Part shown: one piece after another, positions 54,283 to 63,399 of the stretch
How positions within the stretch are numbered: the stretch's first letter is position 1
Layout of the letters: each line of letters starts with the position of its first letter
DNA from: Gracilariopsis chorda
Taxonomy: Eukaryota > Rhodophyta > Florideophyceae > Gracilariales > Gracilariaceae
NCBI GenBank assembly: GCA_003194525.1
Contig: NBIV01000042.1
Coordinates: forward strand, 248,001 to 312,000
Length of the DNA stretch: 64,000 bases
Reading direction: 5' to 3'
The notes under the pieces: generated by a model
The model's input: only the letters and a program-made list of their open reading frames with translations
Told to the model about the DNA's origin: nothing
Database searches by the model: none
Position numbers and translations under genes: made by a program

Positions 54283-55037
54283 GAATGCTCCCTCTCTCGG
54301 ACTCCTTCTTCTCCTCTCATGTAAGGCATCAAAACAGCAACAGGTTTCTTCAAAATGTGAGGAGACTTGATGAAATGTGGAAGAAACACATTCACAGCAC
54401 CAAAAAGATCACCTACGACGTTCATTCCAGCCATAAACGACCCCTCAATAGCACTTTATGGCTTATTCGCTTCTTGCAGAGCCTTTTCTATGTCTCTGTT
54501 GACAAACGCATCGATCTTCTTCACCAAATCATGCAACAGTCATTCACTAACCGGATGTTCACGCCCTTTGTTTTTTTCTGCACCATTGCCTGGTCGTAGG
54601 GAGATCTTTTTCATAGTGAGTGAAACCTCGAGAAGTTTCTTGCTGATATCCGCCTTCCGGTTCAGCAGGGAATCTTGGATGAGGCTCAGAAGAGTTTCTG
54701 GAATATTCGAATACACTGGGATGACGCCCGCGTTGACAATTCACATGTCCAATCCGTTTGGGATTCCGTGAAACAGGAATGCAGAATGCGTCGCTTCACG
54801 CAGTGCGTTGTTTTATCTGAAAGGGAAAAATATATTTGAAACTTCTCCAGAAATGTGGCTGTGGGGTAAGGTGTCGGTCATAATTATCGTAACCTCGAAA
54901 AAGTCTTTGGCATAGTTGTTTTGTTTCTCTATACCAGTAGCAACTGTGAGAATGTTGAGATCGAAGATGATATCCTTGAGATTACACTTCACATCTTCCA
55001 CAAAGATCTTGTACGTCCTTGAACATATTCTGACTTT
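54283..55037 (-). pseudogene. metH: Cobalamin-dependent methionine synthase fragment
   Basis: The minus strand reads about 250 residues typical of MetH. The end of the methyltetrahydrofolate-binding domain is KVRICSRTYKIF, NLKDIIFDLNILTVATGIE, HISGEVSNIFFPFR, ATHSAFLFHGIPNGLDM. The cobalamin-binding cap follows: IVNAGVIPVYSNIPETLLSL, DIEKALQEA, AIEGSFMAGMNVVGDLFGAV, VNVFLPHFIKSPHILKKPVA. At least four in-frame stops interrupt it, and the N-terminal, cobalamin and activation domains are absent. The full enzyme is about 1200 residues and remethylates homocysteine with vitamin B12. This is a dead fragment; an intact gene probably lies elsewhere. Confidence 0.85.
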
Positions 55038-55039
55038 GT

Positions 55040-56290
55040 GACAGGCAATTCAAAATCCAGTGTGAACGTACACCACCGGTGTGAATGAAACCGAACGCCG
55101 TTGCGAACGCAAGCATTCGAAATTGTTTCGCAGCATTACAAGAATGCATCGGAACCAGAACATGCGCCAGTAGCTCATCCTCCTCCTCCCTCACAAATGC
55201 AATGTTTTCCCGGGCAGTGGGTATATAATTGCCGTCGTCGGCGGTGCCTAGAACTCGAATGAAAGGATAGCCTCAAACAGCTGGAACGCACGCTGCAAGA
55301 GCAGACACGCTCGTGTCGAGAGACCCGTTCTTCTGCTTCGAATCAAACCTGACACTCGTTGCAATATCCGTTTCCATTGCTGAGAATTGGGCAATAAGCA
55401 TAATTCTTTAACCAGTGGGCCGAAGTTTACCTGAAAGCCGTAAACCGTCTCGCAAGTTTGAAAACAGACGTTCTAATTTACCAGAAGGCTTTTGCAGGGT
55501 CTTCAAAACCGTTTTAGAAAATCTTGAGTCCTTTGGCAGAACGGAGGCTCTGCTTATTTCATTCGGTTCGTCTGGGTTGCTTCCATCACTTGTTTACTTG
55601 GGATTTGCGCTCCCAGGCACTCCCCTCGTTTGAACAATACTTCTCCAAAGTCGTTTGAGATTGATTCCGACTGCTTCTGCGGGTGTACCAACTACAACTT
55701 GTGCCAGTTTCGCATCTGGTGCTACCAATGCGTATAAGGCCCTTGAATTTCCATCTATAGCATGAGACTTGTAGAGGAAGGCCTAATGAAGGATCACGTT
55801 TTCCAACTCGCTTCTACACTTTTGAGGATACAATGCAGCTTCTCAGCCCTTAGATACGATATCATCAAGGCAAAGCCCCCGCCTTAGGAGCTTTTTCATT
55901 GTCATATTTGCAACAAATGACTTACATGGAGCACAAAACCTACCAAATGTGACGAAGAATTCATATTCTAATTTGTTTGTGTTCTAAACGAACCCTCCAC
56001 TGCCCCTTCGTCGTTCAGGAGGAATGTGATGTCCTTATCGGTCTGCTGGAAACGTCTCTCACATACCTCTAAGCAAAAAAGGCGGTGAACCGGATGGAAT
56101 CATGGCAGAGTAGCTCCGCAAATACCACTGCAGAAAACGCGAGTTTTTTCGGTGCAGACGATGAATTTGAATATAAGTATAACACTATCTGAACGTGCAA
56201 AGAATACTATACAATTGTCCGCTCTGAAGTCGACCTGCCGCCTTCTTCGTTGAAAGCACCCAAAGCTGGTAATCTCCTGGAGATCCTGCT
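55040..56290 (-). pseudogene. Unrecognised decayed coding region
   Basis: The minus strand at 55740-55040 reads a long protein-like stretch with few stops: YALVAPDAKLAQVVVGTPAE, AVGINLKRLW, then MLIAQFSAMETDIATSVRFD, VLGTADDGNYIPTARENIAF, EEEDELLAHVLVPMHSCNAA. Further upstream (to 56290) the sense is patchy, for example a KSFVANMTMKKLLRRGL segment near 55910. No family recognised. It borders the metH fragment directly, so the two may have been joined by rearrangement. Confidence 0.3.
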
Positions 56291-56445
56291 ACCGAACATA
56301 CAGAAACGGTTTGCCAAATAACACCAGGACCCAGCAAGGGAACCGTTTTGGTCTTGAAGAAACTATGCAGAAACTTCTCTCTTCAAGGTCAACAATGAAG
56401 TTCTCCGGGGCGTAGCGAGGTAACGTCCCGTGATTTCTCTTGGAT

Positions 56446-56952
56446 CTATTCCGAGGGCCATTGATTCCGAACATCTCTGCAAATGATTTGCCACCATGAT
56501 GGCTTACCCACATTTGTCGGTAAGTCTCTCCCTTCGTGCTCAGTATCACTCGCTTCATCTCTCTCTTGAACTTCATGAATTCGCCGCTTCTGCGCATACC
56601 ACTCAGTTCTGATCACGCGTCGGGCTCGAAATATTCTTTTAGCATAGCGCAGCCATCCTGAGTAAACAGATCGAGTGTCAGGATATGAAGAACGTAAGAG
56701 ATCTAGCATCCTGTTCTGCGCTTCCGTTGCCCGCATGTTCGGATCTTCGACTTTTATTCGAAGTAGCAGTTTGTCTGGATGAACTTCACTTCTCTTCGTG
56801 ATGTCCTGTGCTCTGCGTAGTGTCCTCGTCACGGCTGTTCGAGCTCGTCGTTGTGCGATTATAGCGGAAGTCCGTGACGGGACTGGAAGATGCTCGATGT
56901 CTTCAATTGCTAGCTTTTCTGTATCTTCAGCTGCACCTCTGAAATATTTCAT
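56446..56952 (-). CDS. Hypothetical basic protein downstream of the transposase
   Basis: The ATG at 56952 opens 168 codons: Arg-rich, helical, with TAVTRTLRRAQDITKRS, ATEAQNRMLDLLRSSYPDT and YAKRIFRARRVIRTEWYAQK. The end (after about 56600) may be out of frame, because the overlapping frame 56597-56289 reads an equally plausible continuation (MWVSHHGGKSFAEMFGING). Its place just after a PIF/Harbinger-like transposase on the same strand suggests the second protein of such a transposon, but no Myb-type DNA-binding motif is seen. Confidence 0.35.
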   Translation of the reverse strand: MKYFRGAAEDTEKLAIEDIEHLPVPSRTSAIIAQRRARTAVTRTLRRAQDITKRSEVHPDKLLLRIKVEDPNMRATEAQNRMLDLLRSSYPDTRSVYSGWLRYAKRIFRARRVIRTEWYAQKRRIHEVQERDEASDTEHEGRDLPTNVGKPSWWQIICRDVRNQWPSE

Positions 56953-57023
56953 AGAAACCTGAACAAGATATTCCTTAGAAACCAAGGGGCAGAAGAAAAA
57001 TAGTGTTTACTGCTTCCGTAAGG

Positions 57024-58353
57024 TTAGTTAGAGCTACAAAGAAAATACTCAGAAGGTTGTGTTTCAGTAGCTCTATATACCGGAGGACTTTTTAGTCCAA
57101 GCTGTTTAACGATCCGAATCATTTCGGCTCTCTTCCTCGACTCAGGCGGTGCAGCATGCGCTCTGTGATTGGTTCCGTTGTTCTCGGCACAGAACGCGTA
57201 CCATTCATCAGACTGTTGCTTCACTAAACGTAGATCAGCATCTGAGTATTCAAACGTCCTATACGCTGTATCCTTTGAAATCAAGAAGTTACGGAGCTTT
57301 ATGCATAAAACGACAACCTGAGTGCTTTTCTCTAGTTCGAATAGAAAATCACTTTTCAGTATTCTCTACTTCGATAACAAAACTCCAAATGCCTGTTCTA
57401 CGATAACTCTCAATGATGAAAGAAAATAGTTGAAATGTACCTCGTCCTCTCCAGCTTTGGAGCTTGGAACCGGTGTGATCAACACCTCCAAACAGGTAAA
57501 TGATTCATCGCCTACAATCCAATGACCTGTAGAAAGTCTTTTCTCTTCCAGAAAGCGCCCAAGCTCTAATACGTTGTGACAGAGATATGCATGGGTGGAT
57601 CCAACACACGTTATGGATACGGAGACAAAATTATAGTCGACAGATACCAGGGCCTGTACAGGTAGTGCATAATACTCTTTGCTGCAATAAAAACACGCAA
57701 GATTATGACACTTTTCGGGCTTCTTGATGGGAATTAGAATGCCATCAAGTCCACCTATGCAATCGTTCAAGGGACTTGGTATGCATCGAATGTCTTAAAT
57801 CCATCACCAATTCTTCTTATTTATTCTTCCGATCTAATCAGTCCGTTAATTTTCTACCGTTTTACAATAACCACGGAGGTCTCATGGAACATATGATAAG
57901 AAGATAAGAATTTAATTCTCTGTGAGTGGGCAATTTCTTGGTACTTCTTCCTGATAGTACACGAAAAGTAATTACAAGCCGTACATTTAGGGCAATCAAC
58001 GCATTATTTAGTCTCTGTTCAGATTTGAAGTTCTTTTTGAGATGTGACTGCACAATTTCTAAAAACGTGACAAAGCTTGCTCGTGTCCTTTGGAACGTTC
58101 TTTCAAAACATCGAGCAGTGTATCCAAATCCTAGTTGTTCGTCCTTTCGAGGATTTGTTTCACTCAATCTGGGAAGCAATGATGGAGTTTTTCTTCCCAA
58201 CTCCGGTTTTTGGAATGGTTTTCCTAGAGCAAAACACCCAAGCAAGAATGTTTGATTAAGATTCAAGACGACAGCTATTGACAATGATTGACGACGGTTT
58301 GTGTTCGTTTTTATCATGGTGAGTGCGATATATTTCGTACGCCTTGCTACCAA
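57024..58353 (-). pseudogene. PIF/Harbinger-type DDE transposase (decayed)
   Basis: N-terminal part (58317-57862) reads RCFERTFQRTRASFVTFLEI and NALIALNVRLVITFRVLSG, the helical region preceding the catalytic core in DDE superfamily-4 transposases. The core (57770-57366) has CIGGLDGILIPIKKP (first Asp), HWIVGDESFTCLEVLITPV (second Asp) and a FLSSLRVIVEQAFGVL block with the Glu. A TAG at 57368-57366 replaces the usual Trp of the W-R-I-L motif and the frame continues to 57024 (KSTQVVVLCIKLRNFLIS). About 90 bp between the two main parts is out of frame: an intron or decay. No terminal inverted repeats found. Confidence 0.75.
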
Positions 58354-58359
58354 AGATTG

Positions 58360-59560
58360 GAAGAGGATAAAATTAGATCAGCGAAAGCACCTTCCCGATG
58401 ATCGATAGCATTATAAATACAAATTGAATATTTTCTTTGACGATGGCATCTCCTCGGTCAAATGGTCTTTACAAAAGTGTAGGACATCTTATGAAAGTCG
58501 AAGTGATGTGCCGACGACGACGGTATGAATTTTAAAGTATCTGCTGACATTCGCATGGAGAAGAGCACTAATACTGCTCGGAATATGAGTAGTACTCATA
58601 ACCTGAAGTTCAGACATGCAGATTCCTGACAATTTTGAGCTGATGTGCATGTTTACATCTGTGAAAAAATTAGCTAAAAACACTGCATTTCAGTACGCTG
58701 GTACGCCCCAGAAAACCAATTTAGAGTGGCGCAGAGGCCGTCCATTTAATGCAGGGCACAGGGTGTACACATTGAATTTATAACTAAAAAATAGGTATGG
58801 TGAGCTTTCTTGCTCTGCTATGGGAGAGGAGGAAAGACAGAGCTTCTACATTCACGGAGGCTATCAAATTCAAAAAAAAGTGATCAAACGGTTAGCAGGC
58901 AGAATAGCTTAGTTTAGAACACATTCAAGACATTTAAAAATGTAAAATTTTGCACAGCTATTGGTATCTCCCCCACCAATGGTATAAAAAGAAGGGCATA
59001 AATTGAGACAAAGACAACCCTTGCACCTCTTATTGTTTTTTGAAACTTGTGTTCTGTTTTGGCATAGTGGCACTGAATCTTGTTAGTATGAACGGCAATA
59101 GTGAAAAATCTGAAAAAAACTAACTTATTAGTTGCGGCATTGTTAAGATAACGGACGTTCTTGCTTTCTGTAACGCGATAAAATGCCAAACGCGTTTGAT
59201 GCACGAATTGGAAAACAAAGCCAACAGCTACACAATAAACGATAAAAAAACTAAAACCGTTCTTTGCACGACTTATCTAGTATTTTTTTTGTAAACGAAA
59301 GACAAAAAAAGGTTTTAACCTTGAGTAATTGACATCCCAAATTTGCAGCCACTTTATTGAACGTACGAAGGGTACATTTTTTGCCGATTTTGGCACTCCC
59401 AAAACCCTAAGCTCCTGCAATTGACATCATACTCTGTTTTCTGCCCTAATATGGACCTGTACTAGAACCAAAATTTTCTAATGACAAAAACGAAAAACAG
59501 GTTTTTCTCATCTTCAGCCACCTTTTTGGCAAAAAAATTCGTCTCAACTTAAGCCCTGTC
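58360..59560. other. AT-rich stretch with no supported gene
   Basis: Contains only short random frames, including one of 96 codons on the minus strand at 58914-59204 with no recognisable content. T- and A-runs are common. Confidence 0.5.
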
Positions 59561-60412
59561 TCAAGTAAAGCGCTTCTGACTGCTACCTCTTTTTGACTGG
59601 CTGCAGCAGGTTTTCCCTCGTAAGCGGTTATGCTTTAGGGGCAAGCGGGCTGTGATTGGCTGATCTAGACTCAGCGCACCTCGTGCAGCGCGGGACGCCA
59701 AAGCGTACAGCAATGAAACTACAAAATGCAAGATTGATGGGCGCTGCCAATTGGGCAGCGCATGAGAGAATCGTGTAGGTACGCTAGTAGCACGTGCAGC
59801 AATGACAGCGCTAACGTGGCAGCGCGAAAGATGCATCGCGGCGCAGCACTGCCGCTGGTGGCACGGCGCATCGCGCGCAGCGAATGGCCACAGAGAGCGC
59901 CCAAATTTACACAAGCGGCGGAGGGTGTACGAAAAACGGTCTGTAAACAGGGCGGGCGCGCGCCAATGGGAAGGCGCGGTGGCGCTTAAAACACGTGCAT
60001 AACGCGCGTGCGGCGTGAGCGCTCGCTCAACGCAGAACGAGTCGGATCCTTGTCCGCAAGACCGCGCTCCGTTTTCTGTCCGTTTGGCAAAAGTGAACGC
60101 CACGCAGCTTTCTCCGCCGTGCAGCCGCGCCCGAAATTGGCGATGACGTCGGCCACTTCCTACTGCCACCTACACACCACCCCCCTCCGCCACCGCGCAG
60201 TATCGCCCGCCCTCCCTCCCTCCCTCAATTAGTTCCGTCCGTTTCATCGCTGCGAGCGTAGCTGGCTCGTTAGTCGCCAACCCTCTTTTTCAAACCCGTT
60301 GAGAGAGGAGTGCGCTCGTCCCGACATACGAGTTGCTCTTTCACGGCTGGCTCAGCAAACATAGAACTTTCGTTTTCTTTCTGTTCGTGTGTCAAGCGCT
60401 CTGCTTTGCACA
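59561..60412 (+). promoter_or_regulatory. GC-rich, CpG-dense upstream region of the Hint gene
   Basis: Base composition changes sharply near 59.56 kb from AT-rich to GC-rich with many CG dinucleotides. A CCCT repeat (CCCTCCCTCCCTCCCTC) sits at 60210-60226 and a pyrimidine-rich stretch (TTTCGTTTTCTTTCTGTTCG) ends about 25 bp before the ATG at 60413. Likely promoter and 5' leader. A 202-codon minus-strand frame here is judged spurious. Confidence 0.45.
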
Positions 60413-62002
60413 ATGCGCTCATCTGCCGTCGTCGTTGCTGTCTTGTGCGTATCTCTTTTCCATGCGCTGCACGCAAAGTCCTTCTTCCCTTGCCACTCCA
60501 CAAAGGCGTCTGTTCACAACGATGTCAAGTGCACGTCCGTTAAGTTACCGCCGCGCCTGTGCGGGCTGTGCCCACTTCGACCAACGCTTCAGGACGGCTC
60601 GTTTGACGTATGTGACCGCATTTATGACACCACATCTCCGGCGTGTATGAGTGCCATGCGCACTTATGTGAACGATAATGAGTGCGATGCGCGTCGAAGG
60701 GAAGCTTTGGACCGGCTTGAGAAAAACGGCGATGAAGATGCCAGAAGTGAGATCGATTACTTTCTCTATTCCGTCTGCGAACAGTGCTGCGATTGCGTCC
60801 CAATGGGAGTCAAACAGGGCGACTTTGCACAGCTATCCAAAGCACATTCCGCATCATCCCCGACGCTCTGGTCCGCGACAAGGGGAAATTGTCCGGCACA
60901 CGCTCGCTACGACGTGTGTAAAGTGCTGCCATCCATAGCAACCTTCACTGCGGACAAGTCGAAAACGAAGCCAATCTGTCCGTCACTAAACAAATGGATC
61001 AATACGCCCGCGGCAGAGGACTGGCAAACCAACCCCGAGGTGACGTTAGCCGCGGATATTGAGCAGTTTTTGAACGGAATGCTGGTGGCTACTCATTGCG
61101 GTGACGCACAAATATGGAACAGTTGTCAACAAATGGAGTTTAAACAGCATCATCTGGACCTGCCCGCAGGCTTTGATGACGCTGATGCGACCTCTGAAGA
61201 AGGGGATGTTGTGCCCAGACCGACACCGGCGCCGGGTGGAGAGATTGATCTTCCCGTTGCAGAACCGTCTTCAACTTATTCATCCTCGCCGCAAGACACC
61301 ACGCAAGCGCTCACAGGCGATTCTTCATCGTCTCCAACACCGTCTGCATCGGCGTCTGTCAGTGTCGATGCAGGCGAGGCGGCAGCAAGCTCTGATGCTT
61401 CTTCTGGAGGCGGAAACGGGGGCGTGGAAGATAACAGTGGTACGTTCAACTTACCGTTATTAAGCGGAATTCGGTCATGTTTCCCCGCATCTGCACGCGT
61501 GTTGCGGCGCGATGGACGGCGCATTCGGATGGACCAAGTGAGTGTGGGCGATGAAATCGAGGTTGGGGAGAACAATTTCTCAGCTGTGTATGCATTTTCG
61601 CACCGTGTGTCACGGGCATACAGCCAGTTTGTGGAGCTGAGATGGAAGAATGGGTCGGTGGCACTAACAGGTGGACACAGAATACGTTCAAATGGGGAGC
61701 TGAAGGTGGCGAGGGATGTGCGCGAGGGAGATGTGATTTATGGGGCGGATGGAAGCGAACTGATTGTTGAGGATACGCGAATGGTTTGGGATTGGGGCTT
61801 GTATAATGCTCACACCTTTGAAGGCGAGGTTGTTGTGAATGGGGTGTTGTGCTCGACGTTCACTGAGGCGGTTGAAGTGGGGGTTGCGCAAGGGCTGTTA
61901 ACGCCGTTCAGGGCGTTGTTTAGAATGGGTGTACGTGGGTGGGTGTTGGATGACGTTGTACGACACGAAGTTTTCGACTCGCTGTCGTGGAGGGTGCGAT
62001 AA
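60413..62002 (+). CDS. Secreted Cys-rich protein with C-terminal Hint (Hog-like) domain
   Basis: 529 residues. The ATG at 60413 is chosen because it starts a clear signal peptide (MRSSAVVVAVLCVSLFHALH). Residues about 25-235 form a Cys-rich extracellular domain with about 20 Cys (YSVCEQCCDCVPMG, PRLCGLCPLRP), not recognised. Residues 235-350 are an acidic Ser/Pro-rich linker. The Hint domain runs from Cys356 (SCFPASARVLRRDGRRIRM), the expected splicing nucleophile, through LTGGHR with His422 (TxxH block), to YNAHTFEGEVVVNGVLCSTF, typical of hedgehog C-terminal domains. Known Hint domains self-cleave through a thioester. Whether this one acts on a sterol, or only cleaves, is unknown. Confidence 0.85.
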   Translation: MRSSAVVVAVLCVSLFHALHAKSFFPCHSTKASVHNDVKCTSVKLPPRLCGLCPLRPTLQDGSFDVCDRIYDTTSPACMSAMRTYVNDNECDARRREALDRLEKNGDEDARSEIDYFLYSVCEQCCDCVPMGVKQGDFAQLSKAHSASSPTLWSATRGNCPAHARYDVCKVLPSIATFTADKSKTKPICPSLNKWINTPAAEDWQTNPEVTLAADIEQFLNGMLVATHCGDAQIWNSCQQMEFKQHHLDLPAGFDDADATSEEGDVVPRPTPAPGGEIDLPVAEPSSTYSSSPQDTTQALTGDSSSSPTPSASASVSVDAGEAAASSDASSGGGNGGVEDNSGTFNLPLLSGIRSCFPASARVLRRDGRRIRMDQVSVGDEIEVGENNFSAVYAFSHRVSRAYSQFVELRWKNGSVALTGGHRIRSNGELKVARDVREGDVIYGADGSELIVEDTRMVWDWGLYNAHTFEGEVVVNGVLCSTFTEAVEVGVAQGLLTPFRALFRMGVRGWVLDDVVRHEVFDSLSWRVR

Positions 62003-62216
62003 CGCCGATAACTTTATTGTAGAGTACGCGCAACTTGCTGTTGATGTTTGTTGGCAAGTGCCGCGCAGTTTGGCGATGCCGAATAGGGCCACTTTGCCAC
62101 GCGCTGTTTATACACCACTTGAGAGGAGCACTCTCCAGCTGACTTTACTTTCAGTTCGCCGTCGTCGCTACACTACCCAGAGGTGGCAATCCTAACCCTT
62201 ACCTTTGAGACCTTCG

Positions 62217-62229
62217 TACCAACGGTACC
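62217..62229 (+). repeat. TACCAACGGTACC motif, copy 1
   Basis: Exact 13-base match to 62336-62348, 119 bp away, upstream of the dehydrogenase start; part is palindromic (GGTACC). Candidate transcription-factor site. Confidence 0.4.
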
Positions 62230-62335
62230 AAGCGTAGCTTGTTGCTCTCACACTCTGATGCTGTTTGACACGACAACTGCGGTGACCCGCGGCTGGTAAA
62301 AGATACCAAATTTACAAAGGTACCGATAGGTTAGA

Positions 62336-62348
62336 TACCAACGGTACC
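62336..62348 (+). repeat. TACCAACGGTACC motif, copy 2
   Basis: Second copy, 170 bp before the ATG at 62518. A further GGTACC lies at 62319-62324. Confidence 0.4.
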
Positions 62349-62517
62349 TTGCTGGTCGCGAGAGAGAGCAGCTCCAGCAGCGAGTCCGCGCAGTGCACTC
62401 ATCACACGTGGAACAGCTTTTGAGTCTTGATTCGCACCTTATGGTGCGATAACAATCTGGTGCGACTGCGGTCGCAGAGACGCGCAGGCGCACGTCATCG
62501 GGCGACGCGCTACTCCC

Positions 62518-63390
62518 ATGGCCGCTGCTCCCATGGCGCCCGACACCGCTACCAACGGCACTTCGCAGCAATCGCTGCAGCGGCAGCGGCCGCTTGCAGT
62601 CATCACCGCTGCCTCCACCGGCATCGGCTTCGCCATCGCCGCCGAGCTCTACCGTCGCGGCTATCACGTGCTCATCAGTTCGCGTTCCGCCTCCAATCTG
62701 CAACACGCCCAGTCTCAACTGCAACAACAGCCTGCATCCGGCGCCGTAACATCCGTACCCTGTCACGTTGCAAATGCCCAAGCGCGCTCAAACCTCTTTC
62801 AAGCCGCCAGCGCAATCAGTACATCCGTCTCCGCCCTGGTGCTCAACGCCGCCGTATCGCTCACGGTGCTCCCGCTGGTTCGCACTGAAGATGATGTGTG
62901 GGACAAGACGTTTGACGTCAATCTCAGCGCTAATTTCCGTCTGTGCAAGTTGTTTTACCCTTTGCTAACGGCGCAAAGCAGTGTTGTATTCGTCACCTCT
63001 CTGGCTGCGTACTCGCCCTTGCCGACGCTGGGCGCGTATTCGGTGACCAAAACAGCGCTCTTGGGCTTGGTGAAAGCGCTCGCCTTGGAGCTTGCTCCAA
63101 ACGATATCCGCGTTAATGCTGTGGCCCCGGGCCTTATTCGCACCAACTTTTCGCGCCTTTTGTGGCAGAAAAAAGAGTCTTCTGAACTGCGGAAAGCACA
63201 TTCTGCTACATCCGTGTTCGAACGAAGTGATACTGGTGATACTACTGAGAAACAGCCCGTTCCCAGATTGCTTCAACCAGGTTGTGCAACTGATGTAGCC
63301 CCTGTCGTCGCGTTTTTATGCTCTTCACAAGCGAGATACATCACAGGTGAAACCATTGTTGTCGCTGGTGCAACTCGATCTAGACTGTAA
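62518..63390 (+). CDS. Short-chain dehydrogenase/reductase (SDR), 290 residues
   Basis: NAD(P)-dependent oxidoreductase of the classical SDR type, closest in style to DHRS4 or 3-oxoacyl-ACP reductase-like enzymes. After a 24-residue Gln/Thr-rich start comes the Rossmann cofactor site ITAASTGIGFAIA, then LVLNAAVS (the N-A-A-x position), VTSLAAYS with Ser161, and GAYSVTK with Tyr174 and Lys178, giving the full Ser-Tyr-Lys catalytic set at normal spacing. NAVAPGLIRTNF follows, and a C-terminal YITGETIVVAGA. SSRSAS after the second strand has basic residues that favour NADPH. The ATG at 62518 gives normal family length. The stop lies 9 bp from the stop of the convergent RING gene. Substrate unknown. 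Confidence 0.9.
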   Translation: MAAAPMAPDTATNGTSQQSLQRQRPLAVITAASTGIGFAIAAELYRRGYHVLISSRSASNLQHAQSQLQQQPASGAVTSVPCHVANAQARSNLFQAASAISTSVSALVLNAAVSLTVLPLVRTEDDVWDKTFDVNLSANFRLCKLFYPLLTAQSSVVFVTSLAAYSPLPTLGAYSVTKTALLGLVKALALELAPNDIRVNAVAPGLIRTNFSRLLWQKKESSELRKAHSATSVFERSDTGDTTEKQPVPRLLQPGCATDVAPVVAFLCSSQARYITGETIVVAGATRSRL

Positions 63391-63399
63391 TCTCTTTCA

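Larger units (their letters stand above)
62003..62517. other. Intergenic region with repeated KpnI-like motif
   Basis: No gene. It holds the 3' end of the Hint gene and the promoter of the dehydrogenase gene. Contains two exact copies of TACCAACGGTACC. Confidence 0.5.

Noticed and set aside
54367..54771. 134-codon plus-strand ORF
   Set aside because: It is the antisense shadow of the metH fragment, which gives clear family motifs on the minus strand.
58914..59204. 96-codon minus-strand ORF
   Set aside because: AT-rich random-looking frame with no motif and no supporting neighbour.
59561..60169. 202-codon ORF on the minus strand
   Set aside because: Lies in a GC-rich, CpG-dense promoter-like region where stops are rare. 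Ala/Arg/Ser/Cys-rich with no recognisable domain, and it opposes the Hint gene start.
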